Positions 35,365 through 47,429 of a DNA stretch of 64,000 nt are shown here, one piece after another. The position numbers were made by a program, and so were the translations under genes. Numbering within the stretch: position 1 is the stretch's first letter; the number at the start of each line of letters is the position of its first letter. The DNA lies in contig NW_019775795.1 in NCBI RefSeq assembly GCF_001039355.2, positions 97,716 through 161,715 of the forward strand. The letters are read 5' to 3'. Source of the stretch: Lingula anatina (Eukaryota; Brachiopoda; Lingulata; Lingulida; Lingulidae). The notes under the pieces are model-generated. The model made no database searches, was not told where the DNA came from, and saw only the letters and a list, made by a program, of their open reading frames with translations.

Positions 35365-36144
35365 CGGGCTCCTTGAATGATACAGATACAATATTTGCGC
35401 ACTGTCATCGGCACCAATCTCTGTGCCATGTGGTTCTCTAACTCCTTCTGTAGTTTTTCTATCGGGTACATGTAGTATATAGACAGGGTGAAAATTCCCT
35501 CGCAAAATTTCCAATGGACAGCGCAGAAAAGTCGTAGAAATACATATAAATTCTAAAAAAATATCTGACAAGATTAATCCGCGCCCATGGCAGAAGGCAC
35601 TGGTGCATGCACCTTCCCAAAGCATCCATTTTAACCACGTCATCCCTTAGCACATAGAACCAAGGAACTTAATAAGTTTCTATCGTTCATTGCACTGTGC
35701 ACTAAAACAAGGCACTAAAGTAATACACCATAGCCCTGTAGACCCCGTCAAACGATGTAAGGACTCGGAGTATGGATTATTATTTTACAGCTGCCCAACC
35801 ACCCCTATCCCGTCGATATTTTATTTATTTATTTATTTATTTAGTTAGTTAGTTAGTTATTTATCTGTTATTATTATTATTATAATAATTATTATTATTA
35901 TTATTAAATGGTAATCTCCCCCCCCTCCCCATTTCAAATTAAGCTTTTCACGAGGTTAACGAGTTCCACGGATGAAGCACAGTTGTGTCGACGCACAGGT
36001 AGAACCAGTACTCTTCATGTAGAACTGGCCCGGACATGTGGCCTGGTCCCAAGGCGTGTTGTCTGATAAGAACAGAAATGATGTAAGGAGGGGGGTGTGA
36101 CAGGTGTGCTTGTACTTGATAACCTAAATGTTAACTGTTTGTTC

Positions 36145-36188
<44 letters not shown>

Positions 36189-36754
36189 GGTATGTTTGCA
36201 TGTTGGTGTGTATAGTTGTGTGTTGGGGGGGGTCTGCGTGCGCGCGCTTGTGTGTGTGCTTATTTGTGTGTATATGTGAGTGTTTGTTTGATGTGTGTTT
36301 GTTTGTGAGTGTGTGTTTCTATGTGTGTGTGTGTTTGTGTGTGTGTTTGTGTGTGATGTTTTTTTTTTCTTGTGAAAAGAGCCACTCTTTACCCAGGTTG
36401 AAATTCCTTGCCCCTGAAAAAAATAAACTGAATAAAGAAATAATAAGCAAACACGCATGCTTGCTGGTATGTTTATGCCGGAGAGGTTATCTTATCCAAG
36501 GTTTAACCCTAAAATTCATATTTTTCGTCCCTGTTTTTGAGGTCCGATTTTATGACATTAGAAAGACAAATCCTATCTGTGGTAATAAAGTTGTTGGCAG
36601 ATATCTTTTTGCACATAGGGAACTTCCACCACGCGAAGCGAGTGTATCAAACATGACAGACATTGGCGGCAGTACTTCAAGAGACGAAAACCATTCGTGA
36701 ATCCTGCATGATTTGTGTAATTTAAATTATTATGAGTTTTTTATGAAATATTTT
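35365..36754. other. Intergenic stretch with GT-rich arrays, no gene seen
   Basis: Contains ATTT, AGTT and ATT arrays (35820-35905), C-runs, a GT dinucleotide array (36146-36184) and a GT-rich tract to 36356. The long frames across the GT tract are artefacts. Confidence 0.5.
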
Positions 36755-37282
36755 ATAAAATAACCAGTCGCATGCAAACTTATGCGTCAAATCAAATTAT
36801 CCCTACGCTAGATGTGACTTAGTCAAATTTTAAGCAAACAGTTTATTAAATTATAATCACAATGAATGTACACGCTGTAGGTAGTAGGAAAACAATATCA
36901 GGTGGGAATGACATTTTCTGTAATGAGAAATCCATCGTTTGCGTCGAACAAGAGTCCAAAACAAGAAACAAGAATCCAGATCTTTAGTTACAGTTTGAGG
37001 AAGCCTCTTCTTTGCTGCTTAAAAATAGCAGTCAATTGTTTACAGAGCTCAAGTGTTCGTGTCTTCTTTCTCCCAGATGGTGATTCCTATCGCATTTTCT
37101 CTGATTTCACGTGCACACGCTGCATCTTGGCTATGATTTGAACAATCTTTTCTTCGTTCACTCTATAGCAATAATGGCTGTTATAACACGACCAAAAGTC
37201 CGTCTCGCATTCAGATCCTCATTTGGTCTCCGATGATGCAAGAGGAGAGGTAGACAAAAAAGTAATGAGGGACAACATTTTA

Positions 37283-37436
37283 AAGCGCATTCAGAATAGC
37301 GGACTAACAGATCAAAGATGGCCGCGGAACAAAGATGGCCGACCCACTTGAATGCTTGTTGCGTAATCCCTGCTGCGAATTAAGCGGTCGCCATATTTGA
37401 TCCGCGGATCCGTTAGTCCGCTGTCCTAAATGCACT
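37283..37436. mobile_element. 'GCATTCAGAA' palindromic MITE upstream of gene A
   Basis: GCGCATTCAGAATAGCGGAC, TAACAGATC, AAAGATGGCCG and ACCCACTTGAATGC mirror GTCGCCATATTTGATCCG, GGATCCGTTAGTCCGC and TGTCCTAAATGC. It is present at the same place upstream of gene D, so it inserted before the A/D duplication. It lies about 180 bp upstream of the TATA element. Confidence 0.75.
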
Positions 37437-37614
37437 GAAAGAATGGACGGACATGAGCTTCTTCCCGATTGAGGCATCATCGCACGTTGGAAAATAATGG
37501 GAAAACTTGGCGTGCGGAGTGTCAGCATAGCGCAATTATGATTCGATGTTACAGAGATTAAGTGCAATTTAGGTCGAATTTCGATCCATAATTGTTCTAG
37601 TCTGAGGGCATTCT

Positions 37615-37694
37615 TATAAAAATGCATCATTCACTGTTAAAACCACATTGACAGATCACGTCTGCATACTGTCGAGATCGTTGTTTTATTGAAG
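37615..37694 (+). promoter_or_regulatory. Predicted TATA box and 5' noncoding exon of gene A
   Basis: TATAAAAA at 37615 is followed about 30 nt later by a candidate start region and, at 37694/37695, by the donor GAAG|GTAAGG. The segment from about 37570 to 37700 is almost identical to that of gene D (50955-51087), while flanking intergenic DNA is more diverged. The layout (TATA, short noncoding exon, long intron, signal-peptide exon) is shared with B and E. This is inferred, not shown by transcripts. Confidence 0.5.
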
Positions 37695-38479
37695 GTAAGG
37701 ATAAAATTTAGAATAAGAGTTAAAATGAGTTTTAAAGAGTAAAACCATTATACTTTAAAATGATGTTGATAGTTAACTATTTTCTAGTATTCGCACAGAC
37801 AAACGCAGAAATTTTTTTCGACAATTTACGAGCGCATAATAATTTGTACATTTGGCCCTGATGAAGTGGTTGCTTGACTGAACATATACTATTTCATATT
37901 TAAAATGATGACTTGTTCTATTTGTTCGTTCAGCAATTACACAAACTTACGGTACAGATCGAGTATAATTAATTATCTCTTTAATATAAAAAAACATCAG
38001 TGGAAGAAATGAGTACCAGCTAAAACATTCATTTTGTTTCACGTTTCCATGCACTTAGTACTGAAGTTTGTTAGTTTAAGCAATGCATTGTTTTAAAAAT
38101 GATTTTTCTCTTTGAGCTGCACCTTTAACATCAAAAGTTCTAGTTCTATAGTTCTAGGAGGAATGTAGCGCTTGTCAAACTAAAACCGATGCTCACATAT
38201 TTACAGACCCAGGCATACACGCTCGATCCACACATGCGCACACATATGCATACGCACATGGATATTTATATTCGCTCGCACGTACACATATACACACACT
38301 TGTGCGTACGCCTACTCGCACAAATACAAAGCCTTGTGTGGTATACACTTACATACTCGCATGTGTACGCTATCATTCACACACGCGAGTACACACACAC
38401 ACACACACACGTACATGTACGCACATAAGTGAACACAAAGAGACGCTCATACTCAATGAATGACAGATTTGCACATGTA

Positions 38480-38915
38480 GCGAATGTCAAAACAAAAATT
38501 CCCGGTGGAGGAATAAACATTTATTTACACTCGTCTAGACACAATATGGTGACGGTGAACTGAAATATAATTGAAACAAATGAAACAAATGAGAGTAAAA
38601 GAATAAACAAATATGAAATTAAACTTAATACAAATATCTCAATGCAGAAATTACAATAAAACACATACATTAAATAACTGAAAAATACGTACATAACAAT
38701 GCTGCCTCCATTCTTTAGCATACAGTACTAGGCGTGTTCCAACCATGACAATACATGGTGACGTTTTATTACCACACATCAGAACATCAGTCATCCAACA
38801 TATGAGGGCGCCACTCACACCAAGACGAGACAACACAAAGTAATCAAGACAAACAACACAAGCAAACGAAACAAAACAAAAAATAAATTTGCCGACGACA
38901 CTGTTGGCAACTGTG
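38480..38915. other. ~430-bp insertion in intron of gene A, absent from gene D
   Basis: Compared with the D segment, where GATATATTTGCACATATTGC runs straight into ACAATTCC, gene A carries extra sequence starting near AAAATTCCCGGTGGAGG and ending near CTGTTGGCAAC. It has an A-rich plus strand and a 119-codon minus-strand frame with no recognised domain. It may be an inserted element, but no inverted repeat or target duplication is clear. Confidence 0.45.
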
Positions 38916-39000
38916 CATATTACACAATTTCTTAATAACCACATTTTATGCTCTCTATCTACACTGTTTTTTTTTTTTCTTAAAGGCAAAGACACTGACA

Positions 39001-39964
39001 ATGTGTACAAAACACTTGCCGTGGTGTTTCCTGCTGGCAGTGGCTGTCTTCTGTGCTGGAAGTCAGGTAGGCATTGAGTGATTTAACTACAGTTTGAAAG
39101 AGTCGCAACTGTGTTTAAACATGAACTTATGTTTATTGTATGTATGTATGTATGTATGTATGTATGTGCACAGATTTTCAAATTTCCCAGGTACACCTAA
39201 ATTGAAGACTTACGCAACAGATAAAAGGCAGATTAATTTATACATGCATGTACAAAATATCATAGCTTAGTTTTCACCAGTAATAAAATCATGTGCATTC
39301 AGGTGACTTCGTATGTAATCTATATTTCACAATAAGTACATTGTAAACAACTCATATAAATAAAATATATTCTATTTTACCACAAAAAAGAAAGTTGTAG
39401 TAATAAATCTGAAATATGTGCTTGCCATCTGACCACGTGACCTCCATAGAAAGATATACTCTGTAATAATATCTTAAAGATTATTACACAAAAAACAAAC
39501 TTTTAAGAAAAAAAAAAGAAGAAATTGAATGTAAAAAGGGACTCATTAACCATTGGTAAGTATGGGAAAATTGTTGTCTACTCCAGGAAAATTCATTTTT
39601 TGGCCAAAACGAAGAGTTATTATCCCTTTAAATGTGAATGATACGTCAAAGCAAGTGCAATATATCCTGTAATATCGTTCATCTGTAGTCATGTGACTCC
39701 AAGGACAAATCTGATTGGAGCGCCTGCACCGCTTCTTGTGGTGGCGGACTGCAAACTAGAAGATGTAGTGACACCAGCATCGTCGCGCGGGCGTGTAATC
39801 CTCAGTCTTGTGCAAACTCTTGGAATAACATAGGTAAAGGTGTTGGTATTGCGGTGTTGGTAGTGCCCTAAAGAAAAAGTACTGTACGATCTTATAGGAT
39901 CCTTGAAAAAATCTATAGGACTTAGTAGGGTGGCTTTTATTTTTAATCGTGCGACGTAAATAAA

Positions 39965-40008
<44 letters not shown>

Positions 40009-41144
40009 GAGGAGCAAAGGGTGCAAACCATGTCAAATATTGTGAGTAAAGTCCTCCAAACTCTTTATTTCAGTTAAAGTACCACCACCTCGCGGCTTCT
40101 GGCCGCTTCAGAGCTCCACTAGGGGGCGGGATTGTAGTCTCCATGGCAACCACGCTCACGTTCACGGTGTATCATTTCATCGTGGTAAGAATCAGTAATG
40201 GCTATGAACTTATGTAACAATTGGGTTGAGAATTGGCTGTGGATACTATGAAGCGTGTGTTTACTAGTGACCCGGGTCACGTGGTGGTGGGTCACATGTG
40301 GAGGGACGAGGCGCTTATGGCACTGTTTCCTTTTGTTCACTTTGAATAAATAAAGCTAGGTCCAGTGCTTTTTATTCGTTTATTATTTTTTTTTTGTCAG
40401 TCTTAATATAAGCTACAAAGTTACCCGACATATAATTGCACTTTACTTGTTTCATTAGGAAAAAAGGTCTAAAAGTACGTTGATGTATTAAATACCCTGT
40501 GTTTTGATACATATGATTGGATGATCGACTTATAAGGTTTTACTTATATGTTTCATATACTAGAAAGCTACGATGGCGCCTACAGTTCTGCAAAATTTGC
40601 GGGAACGGCCATGTCCTATCTGACAATTCCGAATGAAGGTGCCAAATTAGAGACTCGCTCGTTTACGTACGTCGCCTTTGTGAGAATCTTCGCTGATGAC
40701 ACCAATAATGCGGGTCCACTGTTTAATTTCCAAATTGAAGAAAATGACGCTTTCAGTAAATACGGCACCCACATTTCGCTTAATGGTTCTAATAGACTTT
40801 TTGTTCGTTTGATGATCGCGCAGCCGTATAAGTTCCTCGGCAACTTTGCACTCCCGGCATTCTCAGCATCCACCTGGGTTCACGCTGCCGTTTCCTATGA
40901 CTATACCACCGGGCTGTACCATATTTACAAGAACGGCGTTGAATTGGGGGAGTCATATGTGGGCCGATACATCCACAATACAAGCGGTCCAGTTCGAATT
41001 GGCGCGCGCCACGCTTCGTCTGGCGATGCCCGCTACTTCAAGGGAGCCATGAAGTGTGTACAGTGGTTTGGGGAGGTACTCACCGCAAAGCAGATTCAGG
41101 AGACCATGCACGCTTGCGATAACCCCGTGCCCTGCAGCTATTAA
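39001..41144 (+). CDS. Gene A: secreted TSP1-LamG protein, 4 coding exons, 300 aa
   Basis: Exons 39001-39066, 39689-39833, 40074-40184 and 40564-41144 join in frame (phases 0, 1, 1). Exon 1 encodes a signal peptide (MCTKHLPWCFLLAVAVFCAG). Exon 2 is a thrombospondin type-1 repeat, DWSACTASCGGGLQTRRC, with the W-x-x-C C-mannosylation motif and a C-x-x-S-C-G O-fucosylation motif. Exons 3-4 form one laminin-G/ConA-like domain, GFWPLQSST to CVQWFGEVLTAKQI, with four cysteines. The product should be secreted and may bind glycans or proteins; its ligand is unknown. The normal exon-2 donor is deleted. The next GT (39834) keeps phase and adds seven residues (ANSWNNI), where other copies have a stop. 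The AATAAA signal is at 41217-41222. Confidence 0.85.
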
Positions 41145-41216
41145 TTCAAGGAAGTGGACTTTAGACTGAAATATTATCTAAATTATTTTAAGACCAAATT
41201 CTCAATATTGTCCCAG

Positions 41217-41222
41217 AATAAA
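41217..41222 (+). terminator. Poly(A) signal AATAAA of gene A
   Basis: AATAAA 73 nt after the stop codon of gene A. The same signal at the same distance is found in gene D (55462-55467). Confidence 0.65.
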
Positions 41223-42135
41223 GGAACAGCAGTCTATGAAGAATCTGATTAGATTTATCGCTTGCTTTTTTATTTGAGATTTTCAATTTATTTCAGAAAA
41301 GTTGCATTTGGTGAAAAACATTCGAAAGGATTCTCTTCATGGAGAAATTGGTATTATATTTAGAGTGACCATTTTCTGATTCATTATTGATCATTTAAAG
41401 TCTTTTCTTTTGGAAATATCTGTGAATCTAGCTTACTGAATAACTGAATAAATTCTAAGCAGATGATTAATTGTATTGAATTTTGTATGAACATGTTAAC
41501 TTTATTTTTTTCTTCATTTTGTTCAACTTCCATCCCCAGATTCGGAAAGGAACACCCCTTCTGTTGGTTCTTCATAAAAGTACAGGATGAACACCGTGAA
41601 TAATTTAACCAAGGACGAATTTTTTTACCACGTCTCTTCATTTTTATCAGTTATGGGATTATATCTCAGAGAAAGTGGCGGCCTATATATCACAGTCATT
41701 GTGTTAATATGATAGAACACTAGCTACACTAGCTACACTAGCTACACTATCGATATGCTTGGAAAATTTCAACAGAATATCAGTTCGTGGTAGCAATAAG
41801 GCCGTGCGAGGATAAAAGGTCACACTTAACCTACTCAACATTCAGATTTGCTGGGAAAATATTATATTTATTATTTTATTTATATTTTACATATTGTGCG
41901 GGGATTAAACTAAGTTCAGAGCAAAAGATGTGCATTAAATTTTCCAAATCAATTTCGAAAGACTGAACAAGGAAATGATTTGTTCTGGCTAAACGCCCAA
42001 TTTACCCTTATGCATTATTTGCTGCATACTAGTAAGGTACAAAAACCTACTTAGACCTAGCTGTGCCGCTGCTCGCAATGTTATTTCATTTCCTCAATTA
42101 TTGTGGATAACAAGGACATTCAGCATTGCGTCATG
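41223..42135. other. Intergenic spacer between genes A and B
   Basis: No coding signal. Nearly identical to 55468-56300 downstream of D. Contains a small ACTAGCTACA triplet repeat (about 41719-41748; two units in the D copy). At about 42066 lies the uninterrupted site into which the 56311-58239 element inserted in the other copy. Confidence 0.6.
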
Positions 42136-42267
42136 TATAAAAGTAATTCATAGGTCGCCTGTGGCTCATTCCCGACGTAGCTCTGTGCACACCCGGACGA
42201 AGAGGCAACACCGCTGGCTGGCAAAGTGGATTGAAAAAGACATTTTTGAAATTCAAAAGAAGATACT
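42136..42267 (+). promoter_or_regulatory. Predicted TATA box and 5' noncoding exon of gene B
   Basis: TATAAAAG at 42136-42143 is followed by a conserved segment ending at the donor AAGATACT|GTGAGT (42267/42268). The same arrangement is at 58313-58453 upstream of gene E. The coding exon 1 acceptor is ACAATCAAAG at 42701-42710. No transcript support is available to me. Confidence 0.55.
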
Positions 42268-42720
42268 GTGAGTAAAGCATTTCCGTCCTTACTTCAGACC
42301 ATTCACGAATTCATCGTTTGCACATTTTCTTGAAGAATGCATGGCCGCTCAATTAATGCTTTTCGATTTAGCACGTAGAATTTACTGGTGAGATGTAGAT
42401 GGCCGGACTTAAGAAAAACTGACAAAACACGATGGAACATTTTTGCAATTGTCCTACATGCCGTAATATTCGTTTCTCTTTTAGTTGTTCAGCAACAAAA
42501 ACAATAAATGCAGTACAGTGGTGGGGTATAATAGTACCTGTATCTAAAGTCCACCTTTTGATTTAAGTTTCATTAATTTTGATATAAAAGTTTGATATCC
42601 ATAACTGCCCATTATTTTAAGTCTGAACAGTAGATTTCCCCACTTTCTCTCGAGTGACCTTACATTGTTAAATAATGTTTTTTTTTTTTTGTTTTTTTTG
42701 ACAATCAAAGGACCCTGGCA

Positions 42721-45500
42721 ATGTTTACCAGATATTGGTCATGGTGTTTTCTGCTTACAATGGCTGTCTTCTGTACCGCAGATCAGGTGGGCAATGTTTA
42801 CCAGATATTGGTCATGTATGTACCTATAAAAGTACGCATGTGTGTTTGTATGTGTCTGTCTGTCTGTCTGTACATGTATCTGTACCGTGCATATTTGTGT
42901 TTGTACAAACATGATTTTGTCGATGAAAGTTAGTCAGTACCCAAGTATCTTTTATTTGTAGTCATGTGGCTGTCAAGGCGAATATGCCTGGAGCGCCTGC
43001 ACCTCTTCTTGTGGTGGTGGACTGCAGACTCGAAGATGTAGCGACACCAGCATCGTCACGCGGGTGTGCAACGATCAGGCTTGTGGTAGGTTGTCTTCAA
43101 ACTCTTGAATTAGCATGGTTGTTAAGTGAGGTGGGAAGTCAAAGACAGGTTTAACCACATTATTATCAGGCACGCCAGTTCTTAGTACAGGGATCGGTTT
43201 GGGATGAGGGTTATAGTCATTGGAAGAATTTTATGGCAGTCATTAACCAAAGTAACCAAAATCAAGTATGGTTAGATATGTGTGATATGTATGTCGTGAC
43301 TTGAGGTTAAATTGCAAGCAGGTGATAACATATCTTCGAACACACATTTCAAACTACCAACAGAATACAGAAAAACGTCCTTCTTTTTAAAAACATGACA
43401 TCCCATTTTAATGTACTTCAATCTATATACATATTCCTACTTTTTTGTCAGTGAGTTTAATTGGTACTGCTATCAATAATAATGTTTTAAGACAGTTTCA
43501 ATGACATTTTGTACAGTGACAAATGAAATGTAGTCCATATTGTCACAATGTGGGATCAAAAAAGGGACAGATACATGTTTTCAGCGGGAACATTTGGATA
43601 CACAAATTTAGAAGCGCTGTATATGCATTATATTGACATTGTGTGCACTTAATCTTATAATCTTGCCAAAACTGATTCTCCAGCAAGACTGCCAACTGTG
43701 CCCAAAATCTCGTATGGACATCGTGCTCTTGCTGAGGTCTGCAAAACAGTATATATGCTGTAGCACAAGTCAATAGTTCTTTATTACATTTTATCAGAAA
43801 AAATGGGATACACCCCCTCCCCTAACGCTTTTTGGGTTCTCTTTTAAAGGGGCCTATGGAGCAAATTTTGTCAAATATATTTTTCTTATAAAAATAATTA
43901 TATTTTCTTTACACTGAAACTGTGCATCTGTGTTCCAGCAAAAGTACCGGAACCTCTTGGATTCTGGCCGTTGCAAAACTCCACTGAGGGACGGGACTGT
44001 AGTCGTCATGGCAACAACGCTGATGTCCACGGCGTATCATTTAATCGTGGTAAGAGCCAATAAAAGTTTTGAAAAAGTTATCATTTAACGGGTTGATTTT
44101 TGCATGAAGAACTATCATTAAATCGAGGTAAGAGACAGTGAAAGTTGTGAAATAGTTTCCATCAATTGGGTTGACATTTGACATGGCGAACTACAAATTA
44201 TGCAGTCAATTACTCGGTTACTTGGCTGTATGCCGTTGGACAAGGCGCTAACATCATTGTTTTCTTAATTCTTAATTATGCGTATCATGAAGTATTCGTA
44301 ATACACGTTTTACTAACCCAGCCCATAAAGCACAAGTCCATTTCAAACAAAAATGCATGTAGTTATCAGTATTATGCATTTGAAATTATGCCCGAAATCA
44401 AAGCAGCTCGCTTGTAAGTTATTACCCCCGCTTTTAAGTTATTACCTATTTGTCTGTTTGTTTGTCTGTCTGTCTGTCTGTCTTCAACATAACTCAAACA
44501 GTTATAGACCGATTTTGATGAAATTTTCGGGAACTGTCAGAAGTGGACCAAGGAACAGATGATTAGTTTTTGGTGGTGATCCGGATCAATAATAATAATA
44601 ATAATTGCTGCCATGGCGGAGGTCTGCGCTCTCGGAGTGCTATTACAATATTTATTTTTCTATTATAATGATAATTGAATATGCTGATATTATATTTGAA
44701 AATATTGCTTATTTTTGTCTGCTACTGTTTATTTACATATGCAAGCTACGTGCATGTAATGTCCCGCAGTTAAATTGCACTTCCTGTAAGGCCAGATGAC
44801 AAAAATGAACATCTTGTTGATATTTAATTTTAGGATATTTGATTAATAGACTAGCTTATTAATTGACAAATGTATAAAATATTCGACTAAGCATTTTTAA
44901 CAAATGTTTCATTTTCTAGAAAGCTACGATGACGCCTATAGCTCTGCAAAATTTACAGGAACGGCTTCTTCTTATCTTACAATTCCGAATGAAGATGGCA
45001 GTTTAGAGACTCGCTCGTTTACGTACGTCGCCTTTGTGAGAATCTTCGCTGGAGATGCCAAGAATGAGAGTCCCCTGTTTAATTTTCAAATTGACGAAAA
45101 TGGTGTCTTCAGTAAGTATGGCACCCACGTTTGGATTCTAGGTCATAATGGACTCTATGTTCTGTTGATGATTGCGCAGCCGTACAAGTCAACTAGTTCC
45201 TATTCACTTCCCGTATTCTCAGGCTCTAACTGGGTTCACGCTGCCGTTTCCTACGACTATACCACCGGGCTGTACCATATTTACAAGAACGGCGTTGAAT
45301 TGGGGGAGGCGTATGTCGGCCGACACATCCATGCTACAAGCGGTTCAGTTCGTATTGGCGCGCGCCACCTATCGTCTGGCGATGCCCGCTACTTCAAAGG
45401 AGCCATGAAGTGTGTACAGTGGTTTGGTGAAGCGCTCACCGCGAAGCAGATTCAAGAGACCATGCACGCTTGCGATAACCCCGTGCCTTGTCGTGGTTAG
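42721..45500 (+). CDS. Gene B: secreted TSP1-LamG protein, 4 coding exons, 293 aa
   Basis: Exons 42721-42786, 42962-43085, 43939-44049 and 44920-45500 join in frame (phases 0, 1, 1; 882 nt). The signal peptide MFTRYWSWCFLLTMAVFC differs from the A/D type and equals gene E's. The TSP1 exon reads SCGCQGEYAWSACTSSCGGG, with one extra cysteine pair compared with A/D (SCDSK). The LamG part starts in exon 3 (LGFWPLQNSTEGRDCSRHGN) and ends CDNPVPCRG-stop. Directly after exon 1's donor a truncated second copy of the signal-peptide exon begins (42790-42815). AATAAA at 45658-45663. Secreted, with ligand unknown. Confidence 0.87.
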
Positions 45501-45816
45501 TCCACGGAACTGTTTCACAAATGGACTTTATCCTGAAATAGGCCTATCAATATTTTTCTTTTACGCCGAACACCTAATCTTGACCCACGATAAAGAAGTT
45601 GTACATAGTCTATGAAGAATCAAAATCGTTACAGCGTTTTCTTTCTTTGACACATTAAATAAATTTGAAAATTATTGCATTGTGATGAAAAGTATTCAAA
45701 AAGAGGAATTGGTAGACAAAGTGTGTTGCATTTAAAGTGTAACTTGTTCTGTTCCGTTTGTGATTCTTCAAATTTAATTTTTTTTAGAAATATCTGTAGA
45801 TCTAACTAACTGATTA

Positions 45817-45817
45817 N
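45817..45817. other. Single N: contig join between gene B's 3' flank and intron 3 of gene C
   Basis: Left of the N the sequence matches the 3' flank of gene E (about 62555). Right of it the sequence starts in the middle of intron 3, collinear with gene A (45819 aligns with 40218). Exons 1-3 of gene C and its promoter should lie between but are absent. Confidence 0.85.
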
Positions 45818-46164
45818 TCAATTGGGTTCAGAATTGGCTGTGCATACTATGAAGCGTGTGTTTACTAGTGACCCGGGTCACGTGGTGGTGGGTCACGTGG
45901 TGGAGGAACGAGGCGCTTACGGCACTGTTTCCTTTTGTTCACTTTGAATAAATAAAGCTAGGTCCAGTGCTTTTTATTCGTTTATTTTTTTTTTTGTCAG
46001 TCTTAAAATAAGCTACAAAGTTACCCGACATATAATTGCACTTTACTTGTTTCATTAAGGAAAACAGGTCTAAAAGTACGTTGATGTATTAAATACCCTG
46101 TGTTTTAATACATATGATTGGATGATCGACTTATAAGGTTTTACTTATATGTTTCATATACTAG

Positions 46165-46745
46165 AAAGCTACGATGGCGCCTACAGTTCTGCAAAATTTG
46201 CGGGAACGGCCATGTCCTATCTGACAATTCCTAATGAAGGTGCCAAATTGGAGACTCGCTCGTTTACGTACGTCGCCTTTGTGAGAATCTTCGCTGATGA
46301 CCCCAAGAATTGGGGTCCCCTGTTTCATTTCCAAATTGACGAAAATGATGCTTTCAGTAAATACGGCACCCACATTTGGCTTAATGGTTCTAATAGACTT
46401 TTTGTTCGTTTGATGATCGCGCAGCCGTATAAGTTCCTCGGCAACTTTGCACTCCCGGCATTCTCAGCATCCACCTGGGTTCACGCTGCCGTTTCCTATG
46501 ACTATACCACCGGACTGTACCATATGTACAAGAACGGCGTTGAATTGGGGGAGTCATATGTGGGCCGTCACATCCATGATACAAGCGGTCCAGTTCGTAT
46601 TGGCGCCCGCCACCTGTCTGCTAACGATAACCGCTACTTCAGGGGAGCCATGAAGTGCGTGCAGTGGTTTGGTGAGGTGCTCACAGCAAAGCAGATTCAG
46701 GAGACCATGCACGCTTGCGATAACCCTGTGCCCTGTCGCGGTTAG
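46165..46745 (+). CDS. Gene C: TSP1-LamG paralogue, last exon only (5' part missing at assembly join)
   Basis: Only exon 4 is present (581 nt, acceptor CTAG at 46161-46164, stop TAG). It is intact and encodes most of the LamG domain. The first two-thirds of the exon and intron 3 resemble gene A (AMSYLTIPNEGAKLETRSF, KFLGNFALPAF). The end (RHIHDTSG, CDNPVPCRG) and 3' flank resemble B/E, so the copy is a mosaic. A unique segment LSANDNRYFRGAM replaces LSSGDARYFKGAM. Whether the gene is complete in the animal cannot be judged, because the assembly breaks at 45817. Confidence 0.75.
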
Positions 46746-47429
46746 TCCACAGACCTTTCCCAGAATATGGACTTATTCCTAAAATATTATTCATTTGTTT
46801 TTATTTTACGCCGATGTCCTTCTCTTGAAACACGATAAAGAAGTTGTAGTCTTTCAAGATTAAAATTAATTACATTGTGATGAAAAGTATTCAAAAAGAT
46901 GAATTGGCAGACAAAGTTTATTGCATTTTGATTGATACTTGTTCTGTTTCATTTCTGATTCTTCATATTCAATTTTTGGACATATCTGTAGATCTAGATA
47001 ACTGATTACTTAATTAAATAAATTCTGAGCAGACAATCTTTTGTATTGGTTTTTGAATGAATATGTTGGTTTCATTTTTTCTTTGGTTTTAATTTAGATA
47101 ACTACACGTGGAAAGGTCTCTCCTTCATTTCGTTCTTCATGTATAGTATAAGATTCAGGATGAATATGGTGAATTCCTTTACACGAAACACGAATTATTT
47201 TTACCGTGTCTCTTCATTTCCATCAACTATGGGATTGAACCTAAAAGACAGTGGCTGTCTTAACATGTATATCATATTTGTACTGTCAGTATGAGGGAAC
47301 CTGACTTAAAGCTATTTCTTGATAAATGTTTGAAGTATCCAAATAGAATATTACTGTGGTAATATTAAATGGGTCTCATTTGAAAAAAAAATCGCCGGAT
47401 TTAACCTTCTAGTCATTCTGATTTGCCGG
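46746..47429. other. 3' flank of gene C
   Basis: Homologous to the 3' flanks of B and E (GATAAAGAAGTTGTA block, AAAAGTATTCAAAAAGA, TATCTGTAGATCTA). No further exon is seen before the transposon at 47430. Confidence 0.6.

Larger units (their letters stand above)
36755..45816. repeat. Segmental duplication, left copy (genes A and B)
   Basis: From about 36755 (CAGTCGCATGCAAACTTATG) the sequence is collinear with 50147 onward. Shared content includes the MITE at 37283/50667, the TATA and noncoding exon at 37615/51002, gene A versus D, and gene B versus E. Gene order and orientation are the same. Offsets grow from 12.9 kb at exon 1 of A/D to 16.7 kb at exon 4 of B/E, because the right copy has taken up insertions. 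Confidence 0.85.

Noticed and set aside
36128-36700. 190-codon plus-strand open frame
   Set aside because: The first half is a GT repeat translation and the remainder has no recognisable motif, splice context or conservation in the duplicated segment.
41384-41641. 85-codon minus-strand frame downstream of gene A, also present downstream of gene D
   Set aside because: Its conservation is explained by the near identity of the whole 3' flank of A and D. There is no domain and no minus-strand gene context.
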